Source: UBA9732 sp052170315 | Lineage (GTDB): Bacteria; Spirochaetota; Spirochaetia; Sphaerochaetales; Sphaerochaetaceae | DNA: 64,000 bases | Direction of reading: 5' to 3' | NCBI GenBank assembly: GCA_052170315.1 | Contig: JBQNAT010000002.1 | Coordinates: 1-64,000, forward strand | Shown: piece after piece, positions 9,772 through 17,968 of the stretch | Layout of the letters: every line of letters starts with the position of its first letter | How positions within the stretch are numbered: position 1 is the first letter of the stretch | The notes under the pieces: model-generated | Told to the model about the DNA's origin: nothing | Seen by the model: only the letters and a program-made list of their open reading frames with translations | Database searches by the model: none | Program-made: the position numbers and the translations under genes

Positions 9772-10127
9772 GTCAACATCATTTCAAAATGATGGAACCT
9801 CCCCTTAAACGATTGCCTTGTGATTCTCTTAACCACAAACCTCTCAGATGGCGGCTCGGCAGCATCCGTCAGATTGCATAGAATGTCACCTACTTGGAGG
9901 CTGTTCCACTCTCCAGACACTGGAGTAATCGTGCTTTTCCCTGGATGAAAGAACAGCGTTGCCGTGCTTTCATTCACGGCTCCGTTTGCCTCTATCGACC
10001 ATCCGTGGCTCGGCTGTGCAAGCTTGACACCTGAAACCCTTGCCCTTGCAAATCCTGAACGGATCAGCAAACCATCTCCGGATGGACGGAAAACAGAATA
10101 CTCTTCGGAAAGCGTACTCAATAGCAT
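9768..10127 (-). CDS. Head-tail joining (head closure-like) protein
   Basis: This is a 119-residue, beta-rich protein in the head-closure position (A118 minor capsid 1-like) between the connector and the minor capsid 2-like gene. Segments such as GWSIEANGAVNESTATLFF and LQVGDILCNLTD fit a small beta-barrel stopper protein. It overlaps the upstream gene by 10 bp. I see no catalytic motif. Confidence 0.55.
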   Translation of the reverse strand: MLLSTLSEEYSVFRPSGDGLLIRSGFARARVSGVKLAQPSHGWSIEANGAVNESTATLFFHPGKSTITPVSGEWNSLQVGDILCNLTDAAEPPSERFVVKRITRQSFKGRFHHFEMMLT

Positions 10128-10516
10128 GTCCTTATTTCCCTTATACTCCTGACGTATCCTGCGTTGGCAAGAATCGCCCAGGCAGTGGAGGAGATGTTAA
10201 GGCCGTTGAATCTCTTTCCTCCTTCCTCTGATTCGGACCGTACAAATGTCAGACTCTCGCTTTCTCCTCCTATCGAATAGGATCGCCCAGCAATCGCACC
10301 CGATACCCTCTGCCATTCAGCAAGTCCGCCCAAAATCTGGATGTACTCAATCTGATGAAGAACTGCGCGCTTGCAATCCTGGTCCATGTTTGAGAACTTG
10401 CATCTGCAGAGCGTTTCAAGAAGCTCTTGGGCACGCTCCGCTATGATACTGAATTCCTCAGGGGAAAGAGTCACATTGGTGAAACTCTGGTATTCCTGAA
10501 AAGTGACGATTGCCAT
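10118..10516 (-). CDS. Head-tail connector protein
   Basis: This is a 132-residue protein directly downstream of the major capsid gene. The N-terminal half is helical with clustered Glu/Arg (FSIIAERAQELLETL), and a mid segment (CKRAVLHQIEYIQ) resembles gp6/gp15-type connector helices. It would form the ring beneath the portal. The assignment combines position and helical pattern. Confidence 0.6.
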   Translation of the reverse strand: MAIVTFQEYQSFTNVTLSPEEFSIIAERAQELLETLCRCKFSNMDQDCKRAVLHQIEYIQILGGLAEWQRVSGAIAGRSYSIGGESESLTFVRSESEEGGKRFNGLNISSTAWAILANAGYVRSIREIRTCY

Positions 10517-10528
10517 GGGTCAGACTCC

Positions 10529-11677
10529 TTACCCGTTGGCCACAGTGTAGCTCTTCGATGCCACAACGGAGTTGTTCAATCCTGCCTTGGTTGCAATTGC
10601 CTTTATTGTCTTGGCTCCTGCTGTGGTGTCAGTGATTCCTCCTGTGTACTCAGTGTCTGAAGTTGTCGGGGTTGAACCATCTGTCGTATAGTAGATGCTT
10701 GCTCCGGCTGTGGCACAATCAATCTTGACTGTTACACTGGTGGTATTGTTGCCTGTGATTGTGATTACCGGCTCCTCGACTGCATTGAAGTCTGCAACAG
10801 CGTGGACATAGATTCCCTCTGCCAGGTCTGGTGTGCAGAAGGCATCATGGTACAGCCTGTATGCGAACTTGTATGCGTCCGCATCCTGGTTCTGAGACGA
10901 ATCCCAGACTCTCAGGACAAGCCTCTTTGTGACAGCGAAGACGGCTGCGGAATCGAGAATCATGAAGTTAAGAGCCTTTCCTGCGTTGCTGAAGCCTCCG
11001 TTTGCGTTGACCTGGATGTGGCTGTAGAACCTCGACTGTGGAACCTCGATAATCTTCATGTCGTCATAGACTGTTATCTTTCTGCCTATGACCTGGTCCG
11101 TTGTGGCGTAGAACCTCTTGTCTCCTACCGTATCCTTCAGGAGCTCCAGCAGGGTTGCTGTCAAACAGAGATAGCGGTCATCCTTTGAGACCTCTCTGTC
11201 ATTGAGGGAAGAAACTGCGGCTGAGATGGCGGACTTGAGAGCAGAGCCCGATGAAAGCGGGCCGAATGCTCTTGTGTTTCTGTCTGATCCTCTTGCCCAC
11301 TTGGAGAATCTGAGGGCATCCACCTCAGGAACAACCTTGCGTCTGATGAACGGAGCCATCGTGTTGGCAACGAGCAGATCCATGGACTCGATGTTGTCTA
11401 CAGCATCGATATTGAACTTCGAAGACCTGTCGAACATGAGCTTGAATGTCTCCCAGTTGAGCGAAAGAGAGTTCTCGCCATATCCTGTGGTCTTGCTGTA
11501 GTCCTTGAGACCCGTTCCGAAATCAATTCTTCCGACAGAGACCTCGTTTGCCCCTGCTCCTTCGATGTCCCTTACAAGCAATCCGCTCTCAAGAGGTGAT
11601 GTGAGAGCTGCATACTTGTAAACCTGCGTAAGAATAGCAACATAGCGTTTTGCCAATTCTAAGTTATTTGGAAGCAT
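10529..11677 (-). CDS. Major capsid protein with C-terminal Ig-like (chitobiase C-type) domain
   Basis: This 382-residue protein follows the scaffold gene. Residues 1 to about 295 fit a major capsid protein of the HK97-fold type. The last 80 or so residues are a separate Ser/Thr/Gly-rich module with the signature ATAGASIYYTTDGSTPT and an AGAKTIKAIATKAG strand, as in chitobiase/beta-hexosaminidase C-terminal and Ig-like domains. Such modules often decorate phage capsids and may bind carbohydrate. The ATG at 11677 has AAGGAG ten bases upstream. Confidence 0.85.
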   Translation of the reverse strand: MLPNNLELAKRYVAILTQVYKYAALTSPLESGLLVRDIEGAGANEVSVGRIDFGTGLKDYSKTTGYGENSLSLNWETFKLMFDRSSKFNIDAVDNIESMDLLVANTMAPFIRRKVVPEVDALRFSKWARGSDRNTRAFGPLSSGSALKSAISAAVSSLNDREVSKDDRYLCLTATLLELLKDTVGDKRFYATTDQVIGRKITVYDDMKIIEVPQSRFYSHIQVNANGGFSNAGKALNFMILDSAAVFAVTKRLVLRVWDSSQNQDADAYKFAYRLYHDAFCTPDLAEGIYVHAVADFNAVEEPVITITGNNTTSVTVKIDCATAGASIYYTTDGSTPTTSDTEYTGGITDTTAGAKTIKAIATKAGLNNSVVASKSYTVANG

Positions 11678-11691
11678 TTATCTTTTACTCC

Positions 11692-12309
11692 TTATTTCGC
11701 TTCTGTCGGCAGACCGAACATTGCAAGGGTTGCCGCATCGAAGCCACCTTTCCCACCTGATCCTCCTGATGGCTGAGAACCTCCACCCAGATTGGGCTGG
11801 AACCCAGAACCCCCATTTCCACCCTTCGCATCTTTGTCATCTGCAAACATATATGGGTCGCTCTTCTTCAGGGCGTCCATCTGTTCCTTTAAACCAATAA
11901 GCTCGTCCTTGTCATTGAGCGAAATCTGGTCTTCATTCAGGAGGGCTCTGAGCGCCTTGATGTTCTTGACTCCGGCTTTCGACATTTCAGTCTCAATCGC
12001 ATGGGTCTTCTTCATGTCAGCAGTAGCCTTCTTGAAGTTTTCATCCTGCTCCTTCAACTGCTTTTCAAGTTCTGCCGCCTTGGTTTTGTACGCCTCGGAA
12101 GCTTCCTTGTCCTTTGCGCTGTCCTCGATGAGCTTCTTCTGTGCGGCTGTGGTCTTCTTCTCGTTGTCAAGCTCAGCCACTTTCTCGTTGAACTTGGTTT
12201 TCGGGATGAATTCCTCTGCCAGAAGCTTGTTGTGCTCCTTCTCGAAATCATCGAATGACATGGCTGTATCAGCCCTGAACTTCTCGAACAGTTCCTTCAA
12301 TCCTTTCAT
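11692..12309 (-). CDS. Phage scaffold protein (GP20 type)
   Basis: This is a 205-residue protein. Residues 1-125 are a highly charged coiled coil rich in Lys, Glu and Ala (many NEKVAELDNEKKT-type heptads). The tail of about 50 residues is rich in Gly, Ser and Gln and ends in a short hydrophobic segment (AATLAMFGLP) that probably docks on the capsid protein. Position directly before the major capsid gene supports an internal scaffold removed after prohead assembly. Confidence 0.8.
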   Translation of the reverse strand: MKGLKELFEKFRADTAMSFDDFEKEHNKLLAEEFIPKTKFNEKVAELDNEKKTTAAQKKLIEDSAKDKEASEAYKTKAAELEKQLKEQDENFKKATADMKKTHAIETEMSKAGVKNIKALRALLNEDQISLNDKDELIGLKEQMDALKKSDPYMFADDKDAKGGNGGSGFQPNLGGGSQPSGGSGGKGGFDAATLAMFGLPTEAK

Positions 12310-12450
12310 TTAATACCTCTGCGAATTTATATGCCGGACGCCCCGGCGGTGAGATAGCAAAGACAATGCCTTCTTTGCACAGGCAATTCCAGTCTATTGA
12401 GTCTCTTGTGCGTAAAAAAGAAACGTCTGTTTTGGAATACGTAGAAAACC
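12310..12450 (-). other. Gap with a start-less open frame between minor capsid and scaffold genes
   Basis: There is no ATG/GTG/TTG-started gene in this 141-bp gap. One minus-strand frame is open from inside the 3' end of the minor capsid gene to a stop about 35 bp inside the scaffold gene. Its translation is protein-like, with SKTDVSFLRTRDS and GIVFAISPPGRPAYKF segments. It may be the remnant of a gene that lost its start, or it may use a non-standard start. It also contains an 18-bp exact match to the 3' end of the DUF488 gene. Confidence 0.35.
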
Positions 12451-13548
12451 TTAGATAACCTCTCTGAATCTCAGACGTGTTAAATGATGGCTGTCCAGAA
12501 AAGAGGCGTATTCGCTCGATTTTGAGCGTATGCGGTTTCTTATCACCTTGGCTTCTTTCAAGGCTTCCTGTGTGCCGTTTGCCTCAAGTGCGACAGACTC
12601 CCTTTTCATGTTTCTCAGTGTGCGCTCGTAATACCGCTGTCTCTGCTGGAGCTCATACTGTTTCTTGTTCTCTTCTGCCGATACCTTGGACTCGTCTTTT
12701 TGTGCTCCCTCGTAATATGGCCTGAATGAATGTCTGCAGTTGATCCCGCCAAGACCGTCAACTTGTCCATACCCTGTGGCTTCAGCAAGCGTCCTATACC
12801 CTTTCGTCTTCCCATGGAGAGAAAATACCTGCCCCTGCCATTTCTCGTGTTCCGGTCTGGCACCAAGATGCCATGATGTTTCCACCAAATCCCAGCCGAG
12901 CTCTCCACACCTCTCCTCCGTGAGAGCCATTCCGGCCTGGTTTATCGTTGTCACCAGATCCCTGCGTATCGATGCATCAAGGGAACATCTTGAAATCCGT
13001 CCGTTTGTACCCTTGTACTCAAGGATAATACCTGATCCACCAAGTTCTCTGCATGCGTCCCGCACTGCTTCCTCGATATTAGTAAGCCCAGATGCCGCCT
13101 TGATGTACGCCCTGTTGATTGCTATCTTGTATGCCTTTATGCTGGCCTGAAGTGCCTTTGTATTAGTAAGATTGAGACCTTTTCTGGCGTTTGCCGTGGT
13201 GACGCTGAGAATTCTCTTGAAACCTTCACTACTTGTGAAATCCGTGACACCAGCCCTTAGGGCTTTGAAAACCCTGTCATCTGCCAGACCTGAAGCACGA
13301 AGAGCCTTCTTGACGAGGCTCTCTACTTCTCTGACCGTTTTTCTGCTTTCCTTTGAGATTTCTATTGTAATCTCCTTGTTAAGCTTGCCTATTTCCCCGA
13401 GTTTAGCCGTTTTCCAGGCATCTATGCTTTTTATTTTCTGTCCCCGGGAAATCCTATACGCAATGCTCTTGATGCACGAGGTCTCTATCTCGGAATAGAT
13501 TTCTGTGATTTCTTCTGCAACCTGTTCAATTTGCCTTGGCGTCAGCAT
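12451..13548 (-). CDS. Phage minor capsid protein (PF06152-like)
   Basis: This is a 365-residue protein following the portal gene. The N-terminal 220 residues are helical. A C-terminal block has HLGARPEHEKWQGQVFSL followed by GLGGINCRHSFRPYY, the conserved His/Cys/Trp signature of the phage minor capsid family that includes A118 gp4. It is probably injected or held in the head next to the portal. I choose the ATG at 13548 because AGGTGG lies ten bases upstream; the in-frame TTG at 13557 sits only one base after it. Confidence 0.75.
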   Translation of the reverse strand: MLTPRQIEQVAEEITEIYSEIETSCIKSIAYRISRGQKIKSIDAWKTAKLGEIGKLNKEITIEISKESRKTVREVESLVKKALRASGLADDRVFKALRAGVTDFTSSEGFKRILSVTTANARKGLNLTNTKALQASIKAYKIAINRAYIKAASGLTNIEEAVRDACRELGGSGIILEYKGTNGRISRCSLDASIRRDLVTTINQAGMALTEERCGELGWDLVETSWHLGARPEHEKWQGQVFSLHGKTKGYRTLAEATGYGQVDGLGGINCRHSFRPYYEGAQKDESKVSAEENKKQYELQQRQRYYERTLRNMKRESVALEANGTQEALKEAKVIRNRIRSKSSEYASFLDSHHLTRLRFREVI

Positions 13549-13693
13549 CTTCCCCAAGCCACCTGAATACTTTCTTTACGCATTCATCGCACCTGTGACC
13601 ACAATCCGACTTTGAGAATAAGGCGCAAAGGGAAATGAGCTTCAACGCCTTCTCTTTTCTGTCGAGTTTTGAAAGCTCTCTCTCGTTGGTCAT
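13526..13693 (-). CDS. Small Cys-containing phage protein, 55 residues
   Basis: The ATG at 13693 overlaps the portal stop in an ATGA arrangement, and the 3' end overlaps the minor capsid start by 23 bp, so the gene is packed between two virion genes. Charged N-terminal helix, then CGHRCDEC, which could bind a metal ion. I do not recognise the family. It is too short for usual length cut-offs. Confidence 0.55.
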   Translation of the reverse strand: MTNERELSKLDRKEKALKLISLCALFSKSDCGHRCDECVKKVFRWLGEDADAKAN

Positions 13694-15201
13694 TCATTTT
13701 CCTCGTCTTCTTTTCCCGATAGACCGAAAAAATCCGTCTCCACCGGAGTTTCTGCCTTAATCTGCTCAAGTTCCTTTTCCGCATCTTCTTCGCTCATATT
13801 TCTGAATTCCATGAGATACGATTTTTTGGAACGCAGTCCTATCTGAACCTCGTCTTTGGCGTTCTCCTTCTCACTTTCAGAATCAACGAGAATCGAGTCT
13901 CCGTATCCGACTGCAATATCCATGTCATCGTCGAAAGCTGGGCATCCGTAGGCTTTTTGCATTGTCCGCACACACTTGAAAATCTCCATGATTGCCGGGG
14001 TAAGTGTATTCTTCTGAAGATCCGTAAGAGTTCCGAATGTCTTCTGGTTCTTGGTGCGTATTTCAGTCGCCGTGACCGCACCTGTGTTTTCGTCAAAGAT
14101 GTATGCACCGGGGTCAACATGGATGGCCATGCAGAAAAGGCTCAGGTGTGCCTTGATCATGGCAACATACTCTGCTTGTCTTATCTCAGGGCTGAATACG
14201 TCCATGAATTTGTTCGTGACCTTGCCCTCTGCTTGCATAACATGAAACATCTTCTTATCCCTTCCACTGAGCTTTGTTCTGAGACGTCCATCCTCATCTC
14301 TCTTCTGCTCCATCATATCGGCATCTACGAAAACTTTTCCCTCTGTAAAATCCCTTTCCCATCTCAAGGAGTTCCAGCACCTGTCTATCTCCTCAAGATG
14401 AGGAAGTCCATCTTTGAACAACGAAACACCTGTCTTGTTGTTGGGCGACTTATTGTTGGCAAACGGGGTCTTTGCATACACGAAAAGCGGGAAATCCTGG
14501 CCTATGTCAAGGAAAGCCTGAGTAGTTATGTCCTTCCATTCCTGAACATCCGTAATCTGAATTTCCTTTCCGATGTCGTTGGAGGACTCCGATTTGAAAC
14601 ACTTGACGCTTATTGTCTCTGCACCTCTGACACCATCTTCCTTGTACTCCCATTTGTGCAGCTCCAACTTAGTGTAATACTCGTTGAGATTGTTCTTCGA
14701 CTTGACAATCTGATCTACGAAGATTCCAGACACACAACGCCTGCCGGCCCATTCGACAGGGATGAACCTGTCCGCAGTGTACCAAGAAAGGGAGACCCTC
14801 TTTAATCTTGCGTCATAGTATGGCCTTACAATAAAAGCTCCTCCGGCAAGACCGTACTCAGTCTGCTCTCTTATGGCTGATACAATCTCGTCGTTGACGA
14901 AGTTGTCGAAAAGTCTGTCATCGCCATTCTTGGTGAGGGTTATTGACAGCTCGCTCACAGCTTTCTGTGCAAGGTCGTTGCAGACGATAGAGGCCACCGA
15001 AAGAGTGTCAGAAACCTGTCCATCATTGTCCCCACACCACTTGGGGTTTCCCTGATATGTGTCCATCCATTCCTGAATAAGATCTCCCATATCTGAAGAG
15101 GCCGCAATCTTGACGTTGAAAGCATTCTCGATTTTGCCAGTGTCAATGAATCTACTCATAAACCATTCCCTTATGCGTCTGAATGGGTTCATAACCCCCA
15201 A
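13690..15201 (-). CDS. Phage portal protein (SPP1 gp6/A118 gp3-like)
   Basis: This is a 503-residue protein, a normal length for SPP1-type portals. It contains YFDARLKRVSLSWYTADRFIP-like substrate-proximal segments, a long helical stem region around residues 300-400 and an acidic C-terminal tail (GKEDEENE). It lies between TerL, whose stop it overlaps, and the minor capsid gene. It forms the dodecameric ring through which DNA is packaged. Confidence 0.85.
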   Translation of the reverse strand: MGVMNPFRRIREWFMSRFIDTGKIENAFNVKIAASSDMGDLIQEWMDTYQGNPKWCGDNDGQVSDTLSVASIVCNDLAQKAVSELSITLTKNGDDRLFDNFVNDEIVSAIREQTEYGLAGGAFIVRPYYDARLKRVSLSWYTADRFIPVEWAGRRCVSGIFVDQIVKSKNNLNEYYTKLELHKWEYKEDGVRGAETISVKCFKSESSNDIGKEIQITDVQEWKDITTQAFLDIGQDFPLFVYAKTPFANNKSPNNKTGVSLFKDGLPHLEEIDRCWNSLRWERDFTEGKVFVDADMMEQKRDEDGRLRTKLSGRDKKMFHVMQAEGKVTNKFMDVFSPEIRQAEYVAMIKAHLSLFCMAIHVDPGAYIFDENTGAVTATEIRTKNQKTFGTLTDLQKNTLTPAIMEIFKCVRTMQKAYGCPAFDDDMDIAVGYGDSILVDSESEKENAKDEVQIGLRSKKSYLMEFRNMSEEDAEKELEQIKAETPVETDFFGLSGKEDEENE

Positions 15202-16535
15202 GCTCCTTTACGTCCAATCTTATCGTAGCTTGTGAATACGACTCCATATAGCTTTGTTTTGGGTTTTACAATCGTGTTGCAGAAATACCTCATTTCGTCC
15301 ATGTTGTGGTCAAACTGCTTTATCACAATATCCTCTCCTTTCTCTCTGCTCTTCTCTGTGTCCCAACTGTAGGAATAAAGCTCTTCTTTTGTGTTCTTGC
15401 AACAGTCGCAAATCTTCAACTTCTCCTGTCTGAACATCGTGTTCGTGAAGCTGATTCCGGGCACCACATCATTATCTGCATCCCTTACCTTGAGACGCTT
15501 ATCCTTCTGGATCATCAACTTTAGACTTGCCGCCGATGGGTCAATTATTGTCTCCAATACCTCGTACCCTGCGCAGAAGTCCAGAAGATCCTGATAAATT
15601 TCCGGATCCGTCTTAGGCAACACCCCGTCAATTCCTCCGTAGTGGTAGTCTCGCAGCTTGTGCCATTCCTGAAGTTTGACATGCCATCCATAAAGCCCGA
15701 AGGCTGTCGGGTTTTCGATTCCGTAGTCAATGGAAACGTATATCTCAGCATAGTCTCTCTGGATCTCATTCTTTGATGGCGTGGGTATGAGCATCGTCTT
15801 CTCATCGAATGCCGAGAACACAAGACCGTCCGCAATGACCCAGAGGCCCAGGATGTATCTCTGATAGAAAACGCCCGTGTACTCCAGCTTCAGGTTCTCA
15901 ATGAATTTCCTGTCAAGGAAAGTGTTATCCTCAAGAGTGAAGTTCCATACCTTACAGTCAAGCTCCTTCTCACGGTCAATATAGTCCTTCTTAAGCCAAT
16001 GAGTCGGTGCGTCCGGGTTTGTAGTGGCGTACATGGATGCACCTGGCCTACTCAGACGGCTCAGGAGCATCTTGAAGAACGACTGGGGGAATAATGTAGC
16101 CTCATCGCAATAGGCTCCATCAAGGGTTATACCTCTTATCTTTTCTTCTGCTGATTCGTCTGTTGCCGATTCAAGAAAAATTGTGTGGTCGAAAAGCACT
16201 CCCTGCTTGCTGTTGGTACTGTACCAGAAGTTGTCCTCCCCAACAAGAGTCACCAGTGGAATGAGACAGTTTCTTTTCAAGGTGGTCAAGGTGCGGCCAC
16301 AGAACATGAACGTCGAATCATTACTTGAATACCTTACCTTAAGGGCAAACTTCAACAGGCTCACGTAGGTTTTTCCTGACCTCACAGATCCTATGAGAAA
16401 GTTCAATCTCACGTCAGTGCAGAACAAGAAGCTCTGCTGCTTCGGAGAAAGCAACTCATCAAGGGACTTATTCTGCTGTATTGGATATATTGCTTTGTGT
16501 GCCACAATGGAAGCGGACGGGAGGATTTGCACCAC
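15189..16535 (-). CDS. terL: Terminase large subunit
   Basis: This 448-residue protein packages DNA. Walker A is GSVRSGKT at residues 49-56. Walker B is LDGAYCDEA around 138-146. A C-terminal nuclease domain shows acidic residues at D270 (SIDYGIENP), D332 and D413. The family resembles PBSX/SPP1-type large terminases. There is no ATG start: GTG codons at 16535 and 16532 are available, with GGGGAG upstream. The 3' end overlaps the portal gene by 13 bp. Confidence 0.9.
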   Translation of the reverse strand: MVQILPSASIVAHKAIYPIQQNKSLDELLSPKQQSFLFCTDVRLNFLIGSVRSGKTYVSLLKFALKVRYSSNDSTFMFCGRTLTTLKRNCLIPLVTLVGEDNFWYSTNSKQGVLFDHTIFLESATDESAEEKIRGITLDGAYCDEATLFPQSFFKMLLSRLSRPGASMYATTNPDAPTHWLKKDYIDREKELDCKVWNFTLEDNTFLDRKFIENLKLEYTGVFYQRYILGLWVIADGLVFSAFDEKTMLIPTPSKNEIQRDYAEIYVSIDYGIENPTAFGLYGWHVKLQEWHKLRDYHYGGIDGVLPKTDPEIYQDLLDFCAGYEVLETIIDPSAASLKLMIQKDKRLKVRDADNDVVPGISFTNTMFRQEKLKICDCCKNTKEELYSYSWDTEKSREKGEDIVIKQFDHNMDEMRYFCNTIVKPKTKLYGVVFTSYDKIGRKGAWGL

Positions 16536-16574
16536 CGACTCCCCGCAGGAATGTAGGTTGTTTTACTACTGTTA

Positions 16575-16586
16575 CTACGTCCGCAT
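16575..16586 (-). other. Three-codon mini-ORF with perfect ribosome site between terS and terL
   Basis: AGGAGG followed by AC and an ATG starts a reading frame of three codons (ATG CGG ACG TAG) directly after the terS stop. The terL frame begins about 40 bases further at GTG. It could be a ribosome loading or reinitiation site, or a decayed start. Confidence 0.3.
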
Positions 16587-16599
16587 GTCCTCCTATAAT

Positions 16600-17094
16600 T
16601 TACTTTCTTTCCTTCTCTTCTTCAACCTCGTATTTTTGTGGTGCGACAAAAAAATTCCGCATAGCCTTGTCGAGGTCATCCAGAACGCCGTTCTTATTCT
16701 GGTAAACCGTAACCTTGTCCTTCCAGTTTTCAGGATCCCGGTTCTTGAGCCAGATAGCTATTGCCCCCACGTCTGGAGGGATGTGAGTAGTGACAGTTTT
16801 GACTTTTAGAGGCTTGGTGTTTCCGTTCTTATCGAGCTCAAGCAGCTTCTCAGAGGTTTCCTTGTCATAACCGACTGCACGCTCAAAGAGAGACTTCTCC
16901 ACTTGGGCGTTTGCAACCTCTCTGCCTGTTTTAAGGGCTTCATTGAACGTTTTAGAGTCCTTCACCCACCTGTTGATTGTGCGCTTTGTGACACCGAAGG
17001 CGTTGGCAATTTCCTCTACAGTAGCACCCTTTATTGCCAGAGACCATGCCCACCTGTCATGAATCTCAGCTTGGTACTGCTTTTGTCTGGGCAT
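16600..17094 (-). CDS. terS: Terminase small subunit
   Basis: This is a 164-residue protein. An N-terminal helix-turn-helix (ATVEEIANAFGVTKRTINRWV, residues about 23-43) is followed by a central helical oligomerisation region and a charged C-terminus. It recognises the packaging site and hands DNA to TerL. Its start lies inside the end of the ParB-like gene (29 bp overlap). Confidence 0.85.
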   Translation of the reverse strand: MPRQKQYQAEIHDRWAWSLAIKGATVEEIANAFGVTKRTINRWVKDSKTFNEALKTGREVANAQVEKSLFERAVGYDKETSEKLLELDKNGNTKPLKVKTVTTHIPPDVGAIAIWLKNRDPENWKDKVTVYQNKNGVLDDLDKAMRNFFVAPQKYEVEEEKERK

Positions 17095-17968
17095 CCATCC
17101 ACTCCTGAAGAATCACCTCCAAGATCTTCCATTCATCCTTCTCACCTTTGAGGTCACCCCTTCCGATAACCATGGACTTGCATTTCTCTATAAGTTTTGC
17201 TGTCCCTTGTGTGCATTTATTGGTGCCAAAAAGGGTGTGAACAGGAATCATTTTCGTCTTGTCCTGTTTTGAATCTGCAGTCAGGAAGACAGGTCTGAAT
17301 ATCTCCGGATGACTTTCCACCAGTCTGAGCACGGAATGGAAGGCAACTGCAAGGTTCTTGATTCCAAAGACCGCTTGGGAAGTCTCCATCATATCCAGGT
17401 ATCTTTCCCAATCCTGGCCGTAAACGGCCCACGTCTCATCCGCACCGAATGAACTCTTTGATTCCTCAAGAATCCTTTTCACCTGCTCAAGCGGTTTGGG
17501 AAAGAAACAGAGGCTCACAAACTTCACATCCAGATTCGGTTCATGAAAGCTCTCCTGGGAAATCTGATCCAACAGCTTCAGTGTTTTGTCATCCAGTCCC
17601 GAATACTTCTTGCTCTCCACGTCAAGACAATCGAAGAGCTCCTTCAGGATTGCGTAGTCATCCTGTCCCACAATGGCATTGTGACTCAACTGGATTGCTA
17701 TTCTCTTCTGTTCCGAAAGGGAACCCTGTATCACCATGACGTCTATCTTCTCAAAGCCGGCTTCAATGGCAGCCATGACTCTGTGGTTTCCTGAGAGGAC
17801 AGTAAGTCCCTTGTCCTTGTCCTGACAGCAGAGGGGAACCGATGTAAGACATCCGTCCTCCTTGATATTGCTCACAAGCCTCTGGAACTCCTCGTGCTTC
17901 ATATACCTTGCGTTCCTCTCCAGGAGTCTCAGGCTTTTCGGGTCAACTTTCTCAAATCTTGTTTTCAT
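17066..17968 (-). CDS. ParB-like N-terminal domain protein
   Basis: This is a 300-residue protein. Residues 1 to about 110 match the ParB/Srx-like fold: a VDPKSLRLLERNAR entry segment and the VLSGNHRVMAAIEAG motif (GNHR at residues 60-63), where ParB-like nucleases and CTP-binding proteins carry GxxR. The remainder is unfamiliar. Phages often place such a gene directly before terS, and it also occurs beside DNA-modification genes. Its start overlaps the stop of the methyltransferase-GNAT gene by 17 bp. Nicking or DNA-binding activity is possible but cannot be decided here. Confidence 0.75.
   Translation of the reverse strand: MKTRFEKVDPKSLRLLERNARYMKHEEFQRLVSNIKEDGCLTSVPLCCQDKDKGLTVLSGNHRVMAAIEAGFEKIDVMVIQGSLSEQKRIAIQLSHNAIVGQDDYAILKELFDCLDVESKKYSGLDDKTLKLLDQISQESFHEPNLDVKFVSLCFFPKPLEQVKRILEESKSSFGADETWAVYGQDWERYLDMMETSQAVFGIKNLAVAFHSVLRLVESHPEIFRPVFLTADSKQDKTKMIPVHTLFGTNKCTQGTAKLIEKCKSMVIGRGDLKGEKDEWKILEVILQEWMDAQTKAVPS

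Noticed and set aside
13957..14805. 282-codon plus-strand frame opposite the portal gene
   Set aside because: Antisense to the portal, no ribosome site, low-complexity Cys/Leu composition.
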